Part shown: in pieces, positions 9,779-18,683 of the stretch
Layout: every line of letters starts with the position of its first letter
Numbering within the stretch: position 1 is the first letter of the stretch
Assembly: GCF_023716485.1 (NCBI RefSeq)
Contig: NZ_CP092418.1
Location: forward strand, 3,442,501-3,506,500
DNA length: 64,000 nucleotides
DNA from: Microbulbifer variabilis
GTDB lineage: Bacteria > Pseudomonadota > Gammaproteobacteria > Pseudomonadales > Cellvibrionaceae
Direction of reading: 5' to 3'
Position numbers and translations under genes: made by a program
Notes under the pieces: generated by a model
What the model saw: only the letters and a program-made list of their open reading frames with translations
Told to the model about the DNA's origin: nothing
Databases searched by the model: none

Positions 9779-11860
9779 ATGCGAATAAAACAATCAGTGA
9801 TGGTTATGACTATCCTGGGAAGCTGCGCTTCTCCATTAATCAACGCAAAAACTTTAATCTGGGAAGATAATTTTGAAGGAAACAGTATTAATAAATCCGT
9901 CTGGACTTACGATGTAGGCAGTTGGGGCTGGGGCAATAACGAACTACAAGACTACACAGGCAATAGTAATAACGCCTATATCGAAGAGGGTAATCTGGTT
10001 ATTCAGGCACAACGCAATACTGATGGCAGTTTTACATCTGCCCGCCTGAAAACGATTGGTCGACTCTCTTATCGATACGGTACGATTGAGGCCCGCATCA
10101 AACTACCTGATCTCAACGCCGGTCTCTGGCCGGCTTTTTGGCAGCTCGGTAATAACTATGGGCAGGTCGGCTGGCCCGCATGCGGTGAACTGGATATTCT
10201 CGAAGCCGGCATGGCCGAGGCGCTCGAAAGCAGCAGTGTCAATTCAGCGATTTCCAGTGCCTTCCACTGGCATCATGAGTCCGATGAATACACAGGACAA
10301 GCGGATTACGGTCAAAGTAAAAACCTCATCAAAGATTTTGGCTACAGTAGGGATTTAACCGAGGGTTACCATATTTTTGGTATGACTTGGACACCCGACC
10401 ATATTACGATGTGGGTGGACGATGAAGCCAACGAAATTATCAACATTAACAGTGAAGACCCGGCGTTTGATGAGTTTCGTCAAGAGCACTTCCTGATACT
10501 CAACCTCGCTGTGGGCGGTATTTTCCCACAGATTTTTAGCAATGAAGAAATCACTGCACCGATGCCCGCCAAAATGTATGTGGATTATATCCGTATCTAT
10601 GATAACGACGATAATAACTACAACACAGAAATCACCCTGGCCGAAGACAAGGCAAAATTAGGCAACCTAGGCATATACGGTGACGGTGAAGAGATTTCTG
10701 AGTCTTTGCAGCTTGGCACCGATACCGAACTCTATATCTGGAACAATATGGAATCCACCGCAAGTGTTGATGACAATGAGGCCTTGGAATTTAATATTGA
10801 CGCTGGCGATTGGTTTGGCATGGGTTTTTGGATGCACTACGACCTAAATATGATGCACTATCAAAATGGTCACTTAAACTTACGTATCAAGACCAGCAGC
10901 ACTGAAACGATTGGGATTGGTATCGCCAGCACTGGCAGTGGTAGCGATAGTTGGGTTGATTTAATCGATGGCGGTGAAGACTATGGGTTAAAACGAGATG
11001 GACAATGGCACTTGGTCAGCATTCCGCTAAGCAAATATGCTGTGGACTTCCACACCATTAGCCAGACCATAATGGTTCGTGGTGACGCACCTGCAGAGGG
11101 GTTCACCTTGGCCATTGATGAAATTTACTTCAGTGAGGGAGAGGCAAAGACTATCCCCGCTGGCATTTTTTCCGTATACAGTGAAACGCTCGAAGCCGAT
11201 TCGACTTTTAAGCTGGGTAGCGATGGCAATTTATTCGTGTGGGAAAACACCCTGCTGGAAGTCTCTCAATCACCATTCGAAGGCGAAAAGTCCCTCTCCT
11301 ACCAATCCTCTGGAGCCGGCTGGTTTGGCATGGCATTTACCGCCAACAGCTACCACGACCTATCCGCTTACGATAACGATAGAGCCACACTAAATTTTTT
11401 CCTTAAAACCAGCAGTGACACCCCTTTTAAAGTCGGCATGAAGAGTGGCAGCATCAATAATGTTGAACAAAAGTGGATCGAATTTAACAAAAACCCTGAT
11501 CCCTATGAATTTGTCCGTGACGGCCAATGGCATCAAATATCCATCCCAGTCAGCGACTTCAGCGATGAAGTGGATATGTCCAACGTGATTCAGTTATTTG
11601 AAATATTAGGTGTAGAAGGAGATATCACTAATATTGAGATCGATAACATCTATTTTTCCAGTGAAGCCTCTGGATCTCACTGTCAGCACCCACCCCACAA
11701 GTGCCATCCACATCACGGGCGACAGGAGCAGCCTAAAAGAAAGTGCAAGCCCTGCAGCCCTCTAAGTGACTTCAGTAATAGTGACTTCAGCAATGATCAG
11801 CTCTGTAACTATCGACTGGGAGGTCATCAACACCGCTGTCTAGACTCTGCTGGAGAATAA
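9779..11860 (+). CDS. Secreted GH16 beta-glucanase (laminarinase-like) with two C-terminal repeat modules
   Basis: Likely hydrolyses beta-1,3-glucan such as laminarin outside the cell. A signal sequence (residues 1-23, possibly a lipoprotein site at LGSC) is followed by a GH16 domain (about 25-285) with the catalytic motif GELDILEAG: E137, D139, E142. Two related beta-sandwich-like modules follow (about 290-460 and 465-630); each has a TDxELxxW/SDGNLFVW start, a W-F-G-M segment, RDGQWH and an IDxIYFS ending, suggesting carbohydrate binding. The last 60 residues (after SSEASG) are Cys/His-rich and unlike the rest; another frame there reads more like a beta-rich domain, so the 3' end is probably frameshifted and decayed. 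Confidence 0.88.
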   Translation: MRIKQSVMVMTILGSCASPLINAKTLIWEDNFEGNSINKSVWTYDVGSWGWGNNELQDYTGNSNNAYIEEGNLVIQAQRNTDGSFTSARLKTIGRLSYRYGTIEARIKLPDLNAGLWPAFWQLGNNYGQVGWPACGELDILEAGMAEALESSSVNSAISSAFHWHHESDEYTGQADYGQSKNLIKDFGYSRDLTEGYHIFGMTWTPDHITMWVDDEANEIININSEDPAFDEFRQEHFLILNLAVGGIFPQIFSNEEITAPMPAKMYVDYIRIYDNDDNNYNTEITLAEDKAKLGNLGIYGDGEEISESLQLGTDTELYIWNNMESTASVDDNEALEFNIDAGDWFGMGFWMHYDLNMMHYQNGHLNLRIKTSSTETIGIGIASTGSGSDSWVDLIDGGEDYGLKRDGQWHLVSIPLSKYAVDFHTISQTIMVRGDAPAEGFTLAIDEIYFSEGEAKTIPAGIFSVYSETLEADSTFKLGSDGNLFVWENTLLEVSQSPFEGEKSLSYQSSGAGWFGMAFTANSYHDLSAYDNDRATLNFFLKTSSDTPFKVGMKSGSINNVEQKWIEFNKNPDPYEFVRDGQWHQISIPVSDFSDEVDMSNVIQLFEILGVEGDITNIEIDNIYFSSEASGSHCQHPPHKCHPHHGRQEQPKRKCKPCSPLSDFSNSDFSNDQLCNYRLGGHQHRCLDSAGE

Positions 11861-12162
11861 CGATGACAGCCACCGGACAATATCCAGTCCCTGTACGGAT
11901 TAAGTAACCACAAACGTCAACACTCAATCAGTGTAAACTGCAACTACCCTACTTAAAAATTAATTGTACCAAACGGAGCACAGCGTACAGATTACCTAAC
12001 TGAGAAACCAACGCCTTCTGGACGGTCTGGGCAGCATCTTAATGATGATACCCAGTTTATTATCTGATTGTGAGGAAAGTTATAAAATTTCAATTAAATC
12101 GCACAAAAGGGTATATATACTCTGCACTCAATCATTTAGAGAAATATAAACCAAAAAAACAG
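11861..12162. other. Intergenic region after the GH16 gene
   Basis: 302 bases between convergent genes. It begins with sequence that may be the decayed continuation of the GH16 gene (another reading frame stays protein-like to about 11910). No ORF, RNA gene or clear terminator seen in the rest. Confidence 0.4.
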
Positions 12163-12597
12163 CTATCGATAACCCATTGCTGATATGGAGCGCCCTTGAT
12201 TCAGGTAGCTACTATACAGTTCAGCTACAGGGGTTGGCAGCAATTCGGCCTCCACTACCTCAAAGCCCAGCGACAAATAAAAAGACTCTAAGTGGATATA
12301 GGGAAAGGTATAGGTATTCCTGTCAAACCTCTTAGCCAGGAGTGCTAGCAATAAACGCGCGACTCCCCGCCCCTGGTACTCAGGGGCCACCGCAACCCCT
12401 GCAAGTAATTTAAAAGATTCATATCTACGCAGGTAGCCACAGCCAATCACCTCACCTCGCTCGTTACGCACGACTGCACAATCTTCATGTCGCTTGGCTT
12501 TGCCACGAAATCCATGCATGCGATAGAATTTGTTCGCTAGCGGAATCTCAATATCTGCCAACCATTGAACCTTATAAGAAGGCTGCGTAACTCCCAT
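12163..12597 (-). CDS. GNAT-family N-acetyltransferase
   Basis: A 144-residue acetyl-CoA-dependent transferase. The acetyl-CoA loop appears as VAPEYQGRGVARLLL (Q/RxxGxG/A), preceded by the beta strand ECGYLRRYESFKLLAGVA-type core. Substrate unknown. The ATG at 12597 (MGVTQPSYK) is chosen because the longer open frame overlaps the divergent DTW gene. It diverges from that gene with a 28-base gap. Confidence 0.85.
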   Translation of the reverse strand: MGVTQPSYKVQWLADIEIPLANKFYRMHGFRGKAKRHEDCAVVRNERGEVIGCGYLRRYESFKLLAGVAVAPEYQGRGVARLLLALLAKRFDRNTYTFPYIHLESFYLSLGFEVVEAELLPTPVAELYSSYLNQGRSISAMGYR

Positions 12598-12625
12598 AAA
12601 CCTGCCTGTACTCAGTAGTCGAAAA

Positions 12626-13234
12626 ATGCCCAGAGAAACCTGCAATACTTGCCTGCGCCCACCCAATGTTTGCTATTGCAGCGCATTGGTTAGCCTAACA
12701 AGCACCATAAAAGTGGTGATCATACAGCACCCGCAGGAGGAGAAGCACCCATTCAATACAGGACGTATGGCACACCTATGCCTGAGTAACAGCGAAATGA
12801 TGATAGCCGAGAGCCTATCGACCCATCAGCTAAATACTTTGCTTTGCACGCCCTCCGCCCTACTCTACCCATCCCTGGAATGGTTACCTGACAGTGGCGA
12901 GCTGAACTCTAATAATCACCAATCTAATAAAACTTCAAGTAAACAAGCACCTGTTAAGCAGCTGATCGTGCTAGATGCAACCTGGAAGAAATCCAAAAAA
13001 ATTCTCCACCTCAATCCTCAATTGCAACGTCTTCCACGGATCAATCTTGGTGGGGGCCTAAAATCAAATTATGAAATCCGTAAAACTTCTGTAGCAGACG
13101 GGCTATCTACAATTGAAAGTATCGCCATGGCAATGCAATTGCTAGAGGGGAATAACAATTTTTTAAAATTGTTAGCGCCATTTGAAAAAATGGTTGAGCT
13201 GCAACAGAAGAGCTTTACATTTGAACCCGCGTGA
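12626..13234 (+). CDS. DTW-domain protein, probable tRNA-uridine aminocarboxypropyltransferase
   Basis: DTW-domain enzymes (YfiP/TapT) put a 3-amino-3-carboxypropyl group on tRNA uridine (acp3U47) from SAM. The 202-residue product has the N-terminal cysteine cluster CNTCLRPPNVCYC, IIQHPQEEKHPFNTGRM, and LDATWKKSKK, the family's D-x-T-W motif with A for G, then a C-terminal helical part. A short low-complexity linker (SNNHQSNKTSSKQ) interrupts the middle. It is the last core gene before the integron array. Confidence 0.87.
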   Translation: MPRETCNTCLRPPNVCYCSALVSLTSTIKVVIIQHPQEEKHPFNTGRMAHLCLSNSEMMIAESLSTHQLNTLLCTPSALLYPSLEWLPDSGELNSNNHQSNKTSSKQAPVKQLIVLDATWKKSKKILHLNPQLQRLPRINLGGGLKSNYEIRKTSVADGLSTIESIAMAMQLLEGNNNFLKLLAPFEKMVELQQKSFTFEPA

Positions 13235-13316
13235 ATAACCAAACCCATGTTAAATTTCGTGTTAGGCCTAAACCTAACTATACAGGGTGTCTACTAAACG
13301 TGGGTAAGTCTTACAC

Positions 13317-13382
13317 CTTACGCCGCGCTCTGGGGCAAACCGAAGCGCAGCGTAGGTTTGTCCCAGGCAGTGCCTGTTAGGC
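13317..13382 (-). repeat. attC 33 (terminal, degenerate)
   Basis: Ends the array. The arms GGGGCAAACC and GGTTTGTCCC pair, and GTTAGGC is intact, but the other core reads TTACGCC instead of TAACGCC, so cleavage at this site is probably impaired. Confidence 0.7.
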
Positions 13383-13395
13383 CACACCGCTCTGA

Positions 13396-14202
13396 CTATA
13401 AATTGAATACTCGGCATGCGTTACCACTCAAGAAAAGCTCCTCCACATCTTCTCCCAACGCCAGCTCTGGAAGATTCTCGAGCGCTTTGGCGGGCATGAT
13501 CATTGGGTAATTTGTGCCGAAGAGAACTTTGTTGCGGCCATGTCCTCGCATAAACTCGACTAGAGGCTGTGGGTATTTCTTAGCGGTGTACGCTGACGTG
13601 TCGATGTATACGTTTTCGTGCTTTGTAGCAACCGCAATAGCCTCATCTGTCCAAGGGTAGCCAATGTGACCACCGACGATTTTTAGCTCAGGAAAATCCA
13701 GGGCCACCTGATCTAGGTAGATAGGTCGACCAACCTCCGACGGCATGAGCGGCCCGGTGTGACCAATCTGGGTGCAGAACGGAACACCAAGATCACAGCA
13801 TGCTGTGTACACGGGATAAAACCGGCGATCGATCGGCGGCACCTCCCAAATCCAGGGCAAAACCCGAATCGCTTTGAAACCTAGTTCGTTTACGCAACGT
13901 CGGATCTCTCGAACAGCCTCCATCGGCTTCGAGATGTCCACTGACCCCACGCCAACCAACCTGTCAGGTGCCTTAGCCATGAAACCTGCGACTTCATCAT
14001 TGGAGATCATGACATTTCGGGGAGCAACCCAAGCCGATATCAGACTGCGATCCACACCACCTTGATCCATCATTCCGAGAGTCATCTCTATCGGGATTTC
14101 TGTTGTCGGCATAGGCATCTTCGTCCACCTGCGTAGCGACTCGAAGACTGGATCTTGCGAGTGCCGTAATGTTGGGTGCTGTGCCCAAGCATCAACAATC
14201 AT
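13396..14202 (-). CDS. Cassette 33: amidohydrolase-family protein
   Basis: A 268-residue TIM-barrel amidohydrolase (amidohydrolase 2 superfamily, which includes decarboxylases and lactonases). Seen: N-terminal MIVDAWAQHP in place of the usual HxH metal motif, a barrel strand GFKAIRVLPW, CTQIGHTGP, VGGHIGYPW, and LFGTNYPMI where many relatives have FGSDYP. The changed HxH and Asp positions mean the metal chemistry may be altered or absent. No signal peptide. It is the cassette farthest from attI, so expression from the integron promoter is unlikely. Confidence 0.82.
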   Translation of the reverse strand: MIVDAWAQHPTLRHSQDPVFESLRRWTKMPMPTTEIPIEMTLGMMDQGGVDRSLISAWVAPRNVMISNDEVAGFMAKAPDRLVGVGSVDISKPMEAVREIRRCVNELGFKAIRVLPWIWEVPPIDRRFYPVYTACCDLGVPFCTQIGHTGPLMPSEVGRPIYLDQVALDFPELKIVGGHIGYPWTDEAIAVATKHENVYIDTSAYTAKKYPQPLVEFMRGHGRNKVLFGTNYPMIMPAKALENLPELALGEDVEELFLSGNACRVFNL

Positions 14203-14220
14203 CTACACTTCTCCTTTGCT

Positions 14221-14321
14221 GCATAACGCCGCACTAAGCGGCAAAACATTGTTGGCTAAAATAGTGAACGTAGTGAACAACAGCCAACTGTTTTTTGTCC
14301 GTTCTTGAGTGCTTTGTTATG
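14221..14321 (-). repeat. attC 32
   Basis: Boxes CATAACGCC and TTGTTATG; central arms TTGTTGGCT and AGCCAACTG pair. Confidence 0.88.
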
Positions 14322-14339
14322 TTTTACTACACTGTTTTA

Positions 14340-14516
14340 TCAATTGAAAAAACTTACTAGCCAGTCGAACGTCAAAACGCTTGTAAAAACTTTCAAACCT
14401 ACGAGGCCAACAAACAGAACTATTAAGGCTACTTTAAGTTTTTTACTTTTGATGTTATTCCAGAACAATAACTTAGCCTTAAATTCACTTTTTAACTCGG
14501 CTATATCTTCTTTCAC
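14340..14516 (-). CDS. Cassette 32: small single-pass membrane protein
   Basis: A 58-residue frame with a GTG start (VKEDIAELKSEFKAKLL) and an AAAGGGA site 6 bases upstream. A charged amphipathic N-terminal helix is followed by one membrane segment (about residues 28-44, KVALIVLFVGLVGLKVF) and a short tail. It fills the cassette between two attC sites, which supports it as the real gene despite its size. A plus-strand frame over the same stretch has no such support. Function unknown. Confidence 0.65.
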   Translation of the reverse strand: MKEDIAELKSEFKAKLLFWNNIKSKKLKVALIVLFVGLVGLKVFTSVLTFDWLVSFFN

Positions 14517-14571
14517 ACTAAATCCCTTTAGCCATCACAAATTTAAAATTGAAGCTAAGAATCAATAAAAA

Positions 14572-14713
14572 CATAACGCCCGAAACAGGGGCTGCCAATG
14601 CTGTACACATTTTGTGCGAAACTGGGAGCGCAGCGATCCGCACAAAATGTGCACTGCGTTGGGCGTCCCGCGGAGGCCCGAAGGGGCGGAGCATCCTGCT
14701 TGCGTTTGGTATG
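14572..14713 (-). repeat. attC 31 (mutated outer box)
   Basis: Long type, 142 bases, with CATAACGCCCG, arms CACATTTTGTGC and GCACAAAATGTG, and the GGAGGCCCGAAGGGGCGGAG stretch. The right box reads GGTATG where GTTATG is expected. Confidence 0.85.
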
Positions 14714-14716
14714 AAT

Positions 14717-15112
14717 TTAGCACGCCACTTCACGAATCTCTTCAATTACAGGTAACCCAGAAAAAATGCCGACTAGCCCAGACACATAGGTAGTCTTACC
14801 AATACACCCTTCCATCTCGGAGTGAACCCTGCCATTTCTAATTGCTGAGTCGGAGAATAACAGTAAACTCAATACGTTAGCTGGAGGCCGTGTCTATAAA
14901 TTAACATGATCTTTTGATGGAATTAATACTAAAGCATTGCCTCTGGGTGGTTTGTACATATAATCGACAACTTGAACATGATTGCCATAGTAACTTTCAA
15001 ACATACCGACAACCATAGGCACACCTCCTCGCATGAACCCGCCGGACGGCTTATTACTACAAGCGGTCAGCCCCAAGAGAACTAGAAGTAGTATTGATTT
15101 AGTATTTCTCAT
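14717..15112 (-). pseudogene. Cassette 31: small lipoprotein gene interrupted by an in-frame TAG
   Basis: The frame starts MRNTKSILLLVLLGLTACSNK, a clear lipoprotein signal (LTAC lipobox, Cys18), and stops at a TAG (14894-14896) after 72 codons. The same frame then stays open for 58 more codons (from TRPPANVLSLLLFSD to EEIREVAC) and ends with TAA only 4 bases before the attC, exactly where an intact cassette gene should stop. The simplest reading is a 131-residue lipoprotein gene broken by one nonsense change. A 72-residue product is still possible. Function unknown. Confidence 0.7.
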
Positions 15113-15118
15113 GAATTC

Positions 15119-15196
15119 ATAAGCCGTGGTTTGGGGCTGACATGGAGCGCCAGCGGAATGGCAGTCCCAGCCGAGGCGACAACACCGCCTTGTTAT
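15119..15196 (-). repeat. attC 30
   Basis: Boxes CATAAGCC (AAG for AAC) and TTGTTATG; arms GTGGT/ACACC and GGGGCTGAC/CAGTCCCAGCC pair. Confidence 0.8.
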
Positions 15197-15208
15197 GTGA
15201 GATTAAGG

Positions 15209-15445
15209 CTAATCTTGAAAATCCCATGGAATTTCCTTTTTAAATAGAGCAATAGTTTGCTCTACTAGCTCTAAATCAAGATCCTTTTTGTAAAGAGTAA
15301 CTTCTCTAGTTTTTTTGGAGTCATCACGAAAAACCTCCAACACCATATCCTTTCCGGTGTATACCTCAACACCGATGCCATCCCTATCACTACCGACATC
15401 ACTAGCTATTATGTACTTTTCAATTTTGGGGAATTCTTTGCTCAT
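15209..15445 (-). CDS. Cassette 30: small acidic protein of unknown function
   Basis: A 78-residue soluble protein (MSKEFPKIEKYIIASDVGSD). The pattern of strand-rich N-terminal half (IGVEVYTGKDMVLEVFRDD) and a C-terminal helix (LELVEQTIALFKKEIPW) suggests a small alpha/beta fold. It fills its cassette between attC 30 and attC 29. No recognised family. Confidence 0.75.
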   Translation of the reverse strand: MSKEFPKIEKYIIASDVGSDRDGIGVEVYTGKDMVLEVFRDDSKKTREVTLYKKDLDLELVEQTIALFKKEIPWDFQD

Positions 15446-15465
15446 ACTCTGGAACTACGTTTTCA

Positions 15466-15518
15466 CTTAACGCCGCATTCAGGTCCGCCGTAGGCGTCAC
15501 CTTGAATGCTTTGTTAGC
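15466..15518 (-). repeat. attC 29 (short type)
   Basis: Boxes CTTAACGCC and TTGTTAGC with pairing GCATTCAGGT/ACCTTGAATGC; 53 bases. Confidence 0.88.
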
Positions 15519-15915
15519 TGCGTGCTGGTTGATGGAACTCTATAACATTGCCATCTGGATCTCTTATAAAGAAAAACTGAGCACCGTTGTATTCGGCTTC
15601 CCCTGTTATAGGAAAACCCAGAGCTTCGACGTTACTTTTGGCTGAATCATAGTCTGTTATTTCTAAAGCGATGTGCGTATAGCCTGGATATTTCATATCA
15701 CCTTCCATTAGCACATTTTTCCTTGGTGCATCCTTTGAAGCATTAAGGATCAAGTTGATGTTAACTCCTGATGGATGCTCAACTATAGCTACTGGCTCAG
15801 GGCCAACTGGGCCGACTATAAACTCAAAACCTAGCTTGCCATAGAATTCACGAGAGACATCCAAATCTCTAACCCTCAATCCTACATGATTAATTCTGGT
15901 TATATCTTTCATCAT
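15514..15915 (-). CDS. Cassette 29: VOC (glyoxalase/dioxygenase fold) protein
   Basis: A 133-residue protein of the vicinal-oxygen-chelate superfamily with two beta-alpha-beta-beta-beta modules: ITRINHVGLRVRDLDVSREFYGKLGFE at the N-terminus and YTHIALEITDYDSAKSNVEALGF in the second half, ending FFIRDPDGNVIEFHQP. The His in INHVGL and the Glu in VIEF are the usual metal ligands. The fold covers glyoxalase I, dioxygenases and antibiotic-binding or fosfomycin-thiol-transferase-like resistance proteins; which of these applies cannot be told. The stop lies inside the attC box. Confidence 0.88.
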   Translation of the reverse strand: MMKDITRINHVGLRVRDLDVSREFYGKLGFEFIVGPVGPEPVAIVEHPSGVNINLILNASKDAPRKNVLMEGDMKYPGYTHIALEITDYDSAKSNVEALGFPITGEAEYNGAQFFFIRDPDGNVIEFHQPARS

Positions 15916-15948
15916 CGTCCCTTGATATTGAGTGTAAATGATTCGGAG

Positions 15949-16093
15949 CAGCTAACGCCGCCGGCAGGGGCAGCTTACCTTGTACACACTTTGCGCGACA
16001 ATGGGAGCGCAGCGACCTGTGCAAAACGTGCACAAGGTAAGCTGTCCCGCGGAGGGCCGAAGGCCCGGAGTGAACTTGAGTAACTTGTTAATG
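15949..16093 (-). repeat. attC 28 (long type)
   Basis: Boxes AGCTAACGCC and CTTGTTAATG; arms GGCAGCTTACCTTG and CAAGGTAAGCTG pair; contains GGAGGGCCGAAGGCCCGGAG. Confidence 0.9.
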
Positions 16094-16095
16094 GC

Positions 16096-16395
16096 TTAAC
16101 CCTCCGGCGGCAACATATTACCAAACAAAGCCATTAAACTTAGCAAAACAAAGATAACCCACCAGACTATGTAAGCCCCTCTAGTAAATTTCTTTTTCCC
16201 GCGGCGAAAAATGGCAAGAGGTATACCTACTATTGCAAAAGCAATTAGAACATTGGTTATGGCACGGCCAAAAACAAATCCTATATCATATGCTGAAGGT
16301 CCTTCGTTAGTTGCAATTAGGCTGGCAGTAAAATAATTGAATGCCAAGCTCACAAGAAGCATTACCAACGTATTTATATTTAGTTTGTTATTCAT
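16096..16395 (-). CDS. Cassette 28: small integral membrane protein
   Basis: A 99-residue protein with three likely membrane segments: residues 8-28 (INTLVMLLVSLAFNYFTASLI), about 38-62 (IGFVFGRAITNVLIAFAIVGIPLAIF) and about 73-92 (IVWWVIFVLLSLMALFGNML), with a basic RRGKKKFTRG loop between the last two. Function unknown. It fills its cassette. Confidence 0.78.
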   Translation of the reverse strand: MNNKLNINTLVMLLVSLAFNYFTASLIATNEGPSAYDIGFVFGRAITNVLIAFAIVGIPLAIFRRGKKKFTRGAYIVWWVIFVLLSLMALFGNMLPPEG

Positions 16396-16418
16396 TGTTT
16401 TCGATTGTACCCGCGCCC

Positions 16419-16535
16419 ATTAACGCCGTGCTCAGCGGCGGCTTACTTTATACGCGTTTTGCGCGAAAATGGGAGCGTAGCGACCGCGCAAAACGCGTAT
16501 AAAGTAAGCCGTCAGCTGCAGCACCTCGTTAGTTG
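16419..16535 (-). repeat. attC 27
   Basis: Boxes CATTAACGCC and CGTTAGTTG; arms GGCTTACTTTATACGCG and CGCGTATAAAGTAAGCC pair almost perfectly. Confidence 0.9.
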
Positions 16536-16911
16536 CTTTTTTGGACTCCGAAAATCTCATCTAGCACGGCCTCCCCTCGGTTAGTTGGAGCCAGCTCATA
16601 CTGCCATTTATTGTCTCTTGAAAATGAGCTACTCCAGTTCCATGGATCATTAATGAAGCTTTCCAAATCATCATTGGTTAATGTCTTTACAGACTCAACA
16701 GAGTATTCTGACAGAGTGAAATCAGGCCCTTTGACACCAATGATTTTACAAGGCCAATTGCCAGCTCATATTTTTCAATGAGGCTACCTTCCGTAGCATC
16801 AGAATGAATCTCTGATATTAATTCTGGTAGAGTTTTACCGAAATCAGTCAATTCAACCAATAGCCACTTTTCGTTGTCTGATAAGATGATGGTTGTAATC
16901 TCCTTGAGCAA
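16529..16911 (-). pseudogene. Cassette 27: unknown protein gene with a frameshift
   Basis: Reading from ATG 16911 gives MLKEITTIILSDNEKWLLVE and stays open for 74 codons to a TAA at 16687. The last part (SLVSKGLISLCQNTLLSL) looks wrong, while a shift by one base near AAAGGGCC (about 16735) restores a protein-like frame (GPDFTLSEYSVESV, then DLESFINDPWNW) running to a TAA inside the attC box at 16529, where intact cassette genes stop. The intact protein would have about 127 residues. Single-base indel in the genome or in the assembly are both possible. No family recognised. Confidence 0.72.
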
Positions 16912-17053
16912 CTAACGCCCGCAACAGGGGCGACCAATGCTATACACATTTTGTGCGATACTGGGAGCACAGCGACCCGCACAAAATGTGCATAGCGTTG
17001 GGCGTCCCGCGGAGGCCCGAAGGGCCGCAGCAAACTGCTTGCGCTTGTTAAGT
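16910..17053 (-). repeat. attC 26 (long type)
   Basis: Boxes ACTAACGCCCG and CTTGTTAAG; arms ACACATTTTGTGC and GCACAAAATGTG pair. Its intact end GCGCTTGTTAAG shows what the two IS-split sites looked like before insertion. Confidence 0.9.
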
Positions 17054-17404
17054 TCACTCCTCTCTAGTACGAACCCACTGAGACTTCATTGACGTTCTTG
17101 TGGCGCTCCAGCCAGGAGGTAAATCTGCGATTGAATACAAAGTAGGATCAAGCGATGTGATCTCGCCCATACCCACAATCATTAAGTCTTCTGATTTATT
17201 AGTGGTACCGCATGTAAACGCCCATGAATCATCATCCGCGTAGTGCACTACCATTAATACTGGAAGTGAATCCTTAACGACCTGCTTGGTCGTTATCGCG
17301 GCAACATTCTTTGCTTGATCAAATGGCCAATCCAATTTTTCTACTCCACTTGCGGACAACGAACAACAAAGCATTGCCAGAAATGTAATTAATTGCTTTT
17401 TCAT
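17054..17404 (-). CDS. Cassette 26: exported protein of unknown function
   Basis: A 116-residue protein with a signal peptide (MKKQLITFLAMLCCSLSASG, cleavage after about residue 19-20). The mature part has conserved-looking segments WPFDQAKNVAAITTKQV, YADDDSWAFTCGTTN and DLPPGWSATR, a pattern I associate with a widespread uncharacterised family usually found without a signal peptide. The DPTLYSIADLPPGW end suggests a compact alpha/beta fold. It stops right at the attC boundary. Confidence 0.75.
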   Translation of the reverse strand: MKKQLITFLAMLCCSLSASGVEKLDWPFDQAKNVAAITTKQVVKDSLPVLMVVHYADDDSWAFTCGTTNKSEDLMIVGMGEITSLDPTLYSIADLPPGWSATRTSMKSQWVRTREE

Positions 17405-17413
17405 ATCCGGAAC

Positions 17414-17490
17414 TTAACGCCCGACACAACGGCCGGAGCACGCAGTGCGGAGGTCCAGCCCACAAAGTGGGCGATGTTGCTGCCGCTTGT
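17414..17490 (-). repeat. attC 25, left part, split by IS copy 1
   Basis: Starts ACTTAACGCCCG and runs to GCCGCTTGT, where the IS begins; the missing end (TAG of CTTGTTAG) resumes after the IS at about 18685. Arms AGCCCAC/GTGGGCG pair. Confidence 0.88.
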
Positions 17491-18655
<1,165 letters not shown>

Positions 18656-18683
18656 ATACTTGACAAAGGACCATAGTCACTTG

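Noticed and set aside
14305..14568. 87-codon plus-strand frame in cassette 32
   Set aside because: The minus-strand 58-codon frame has a good ribosome-binding site, the expected cassette direction and a membrane-protein pattern.
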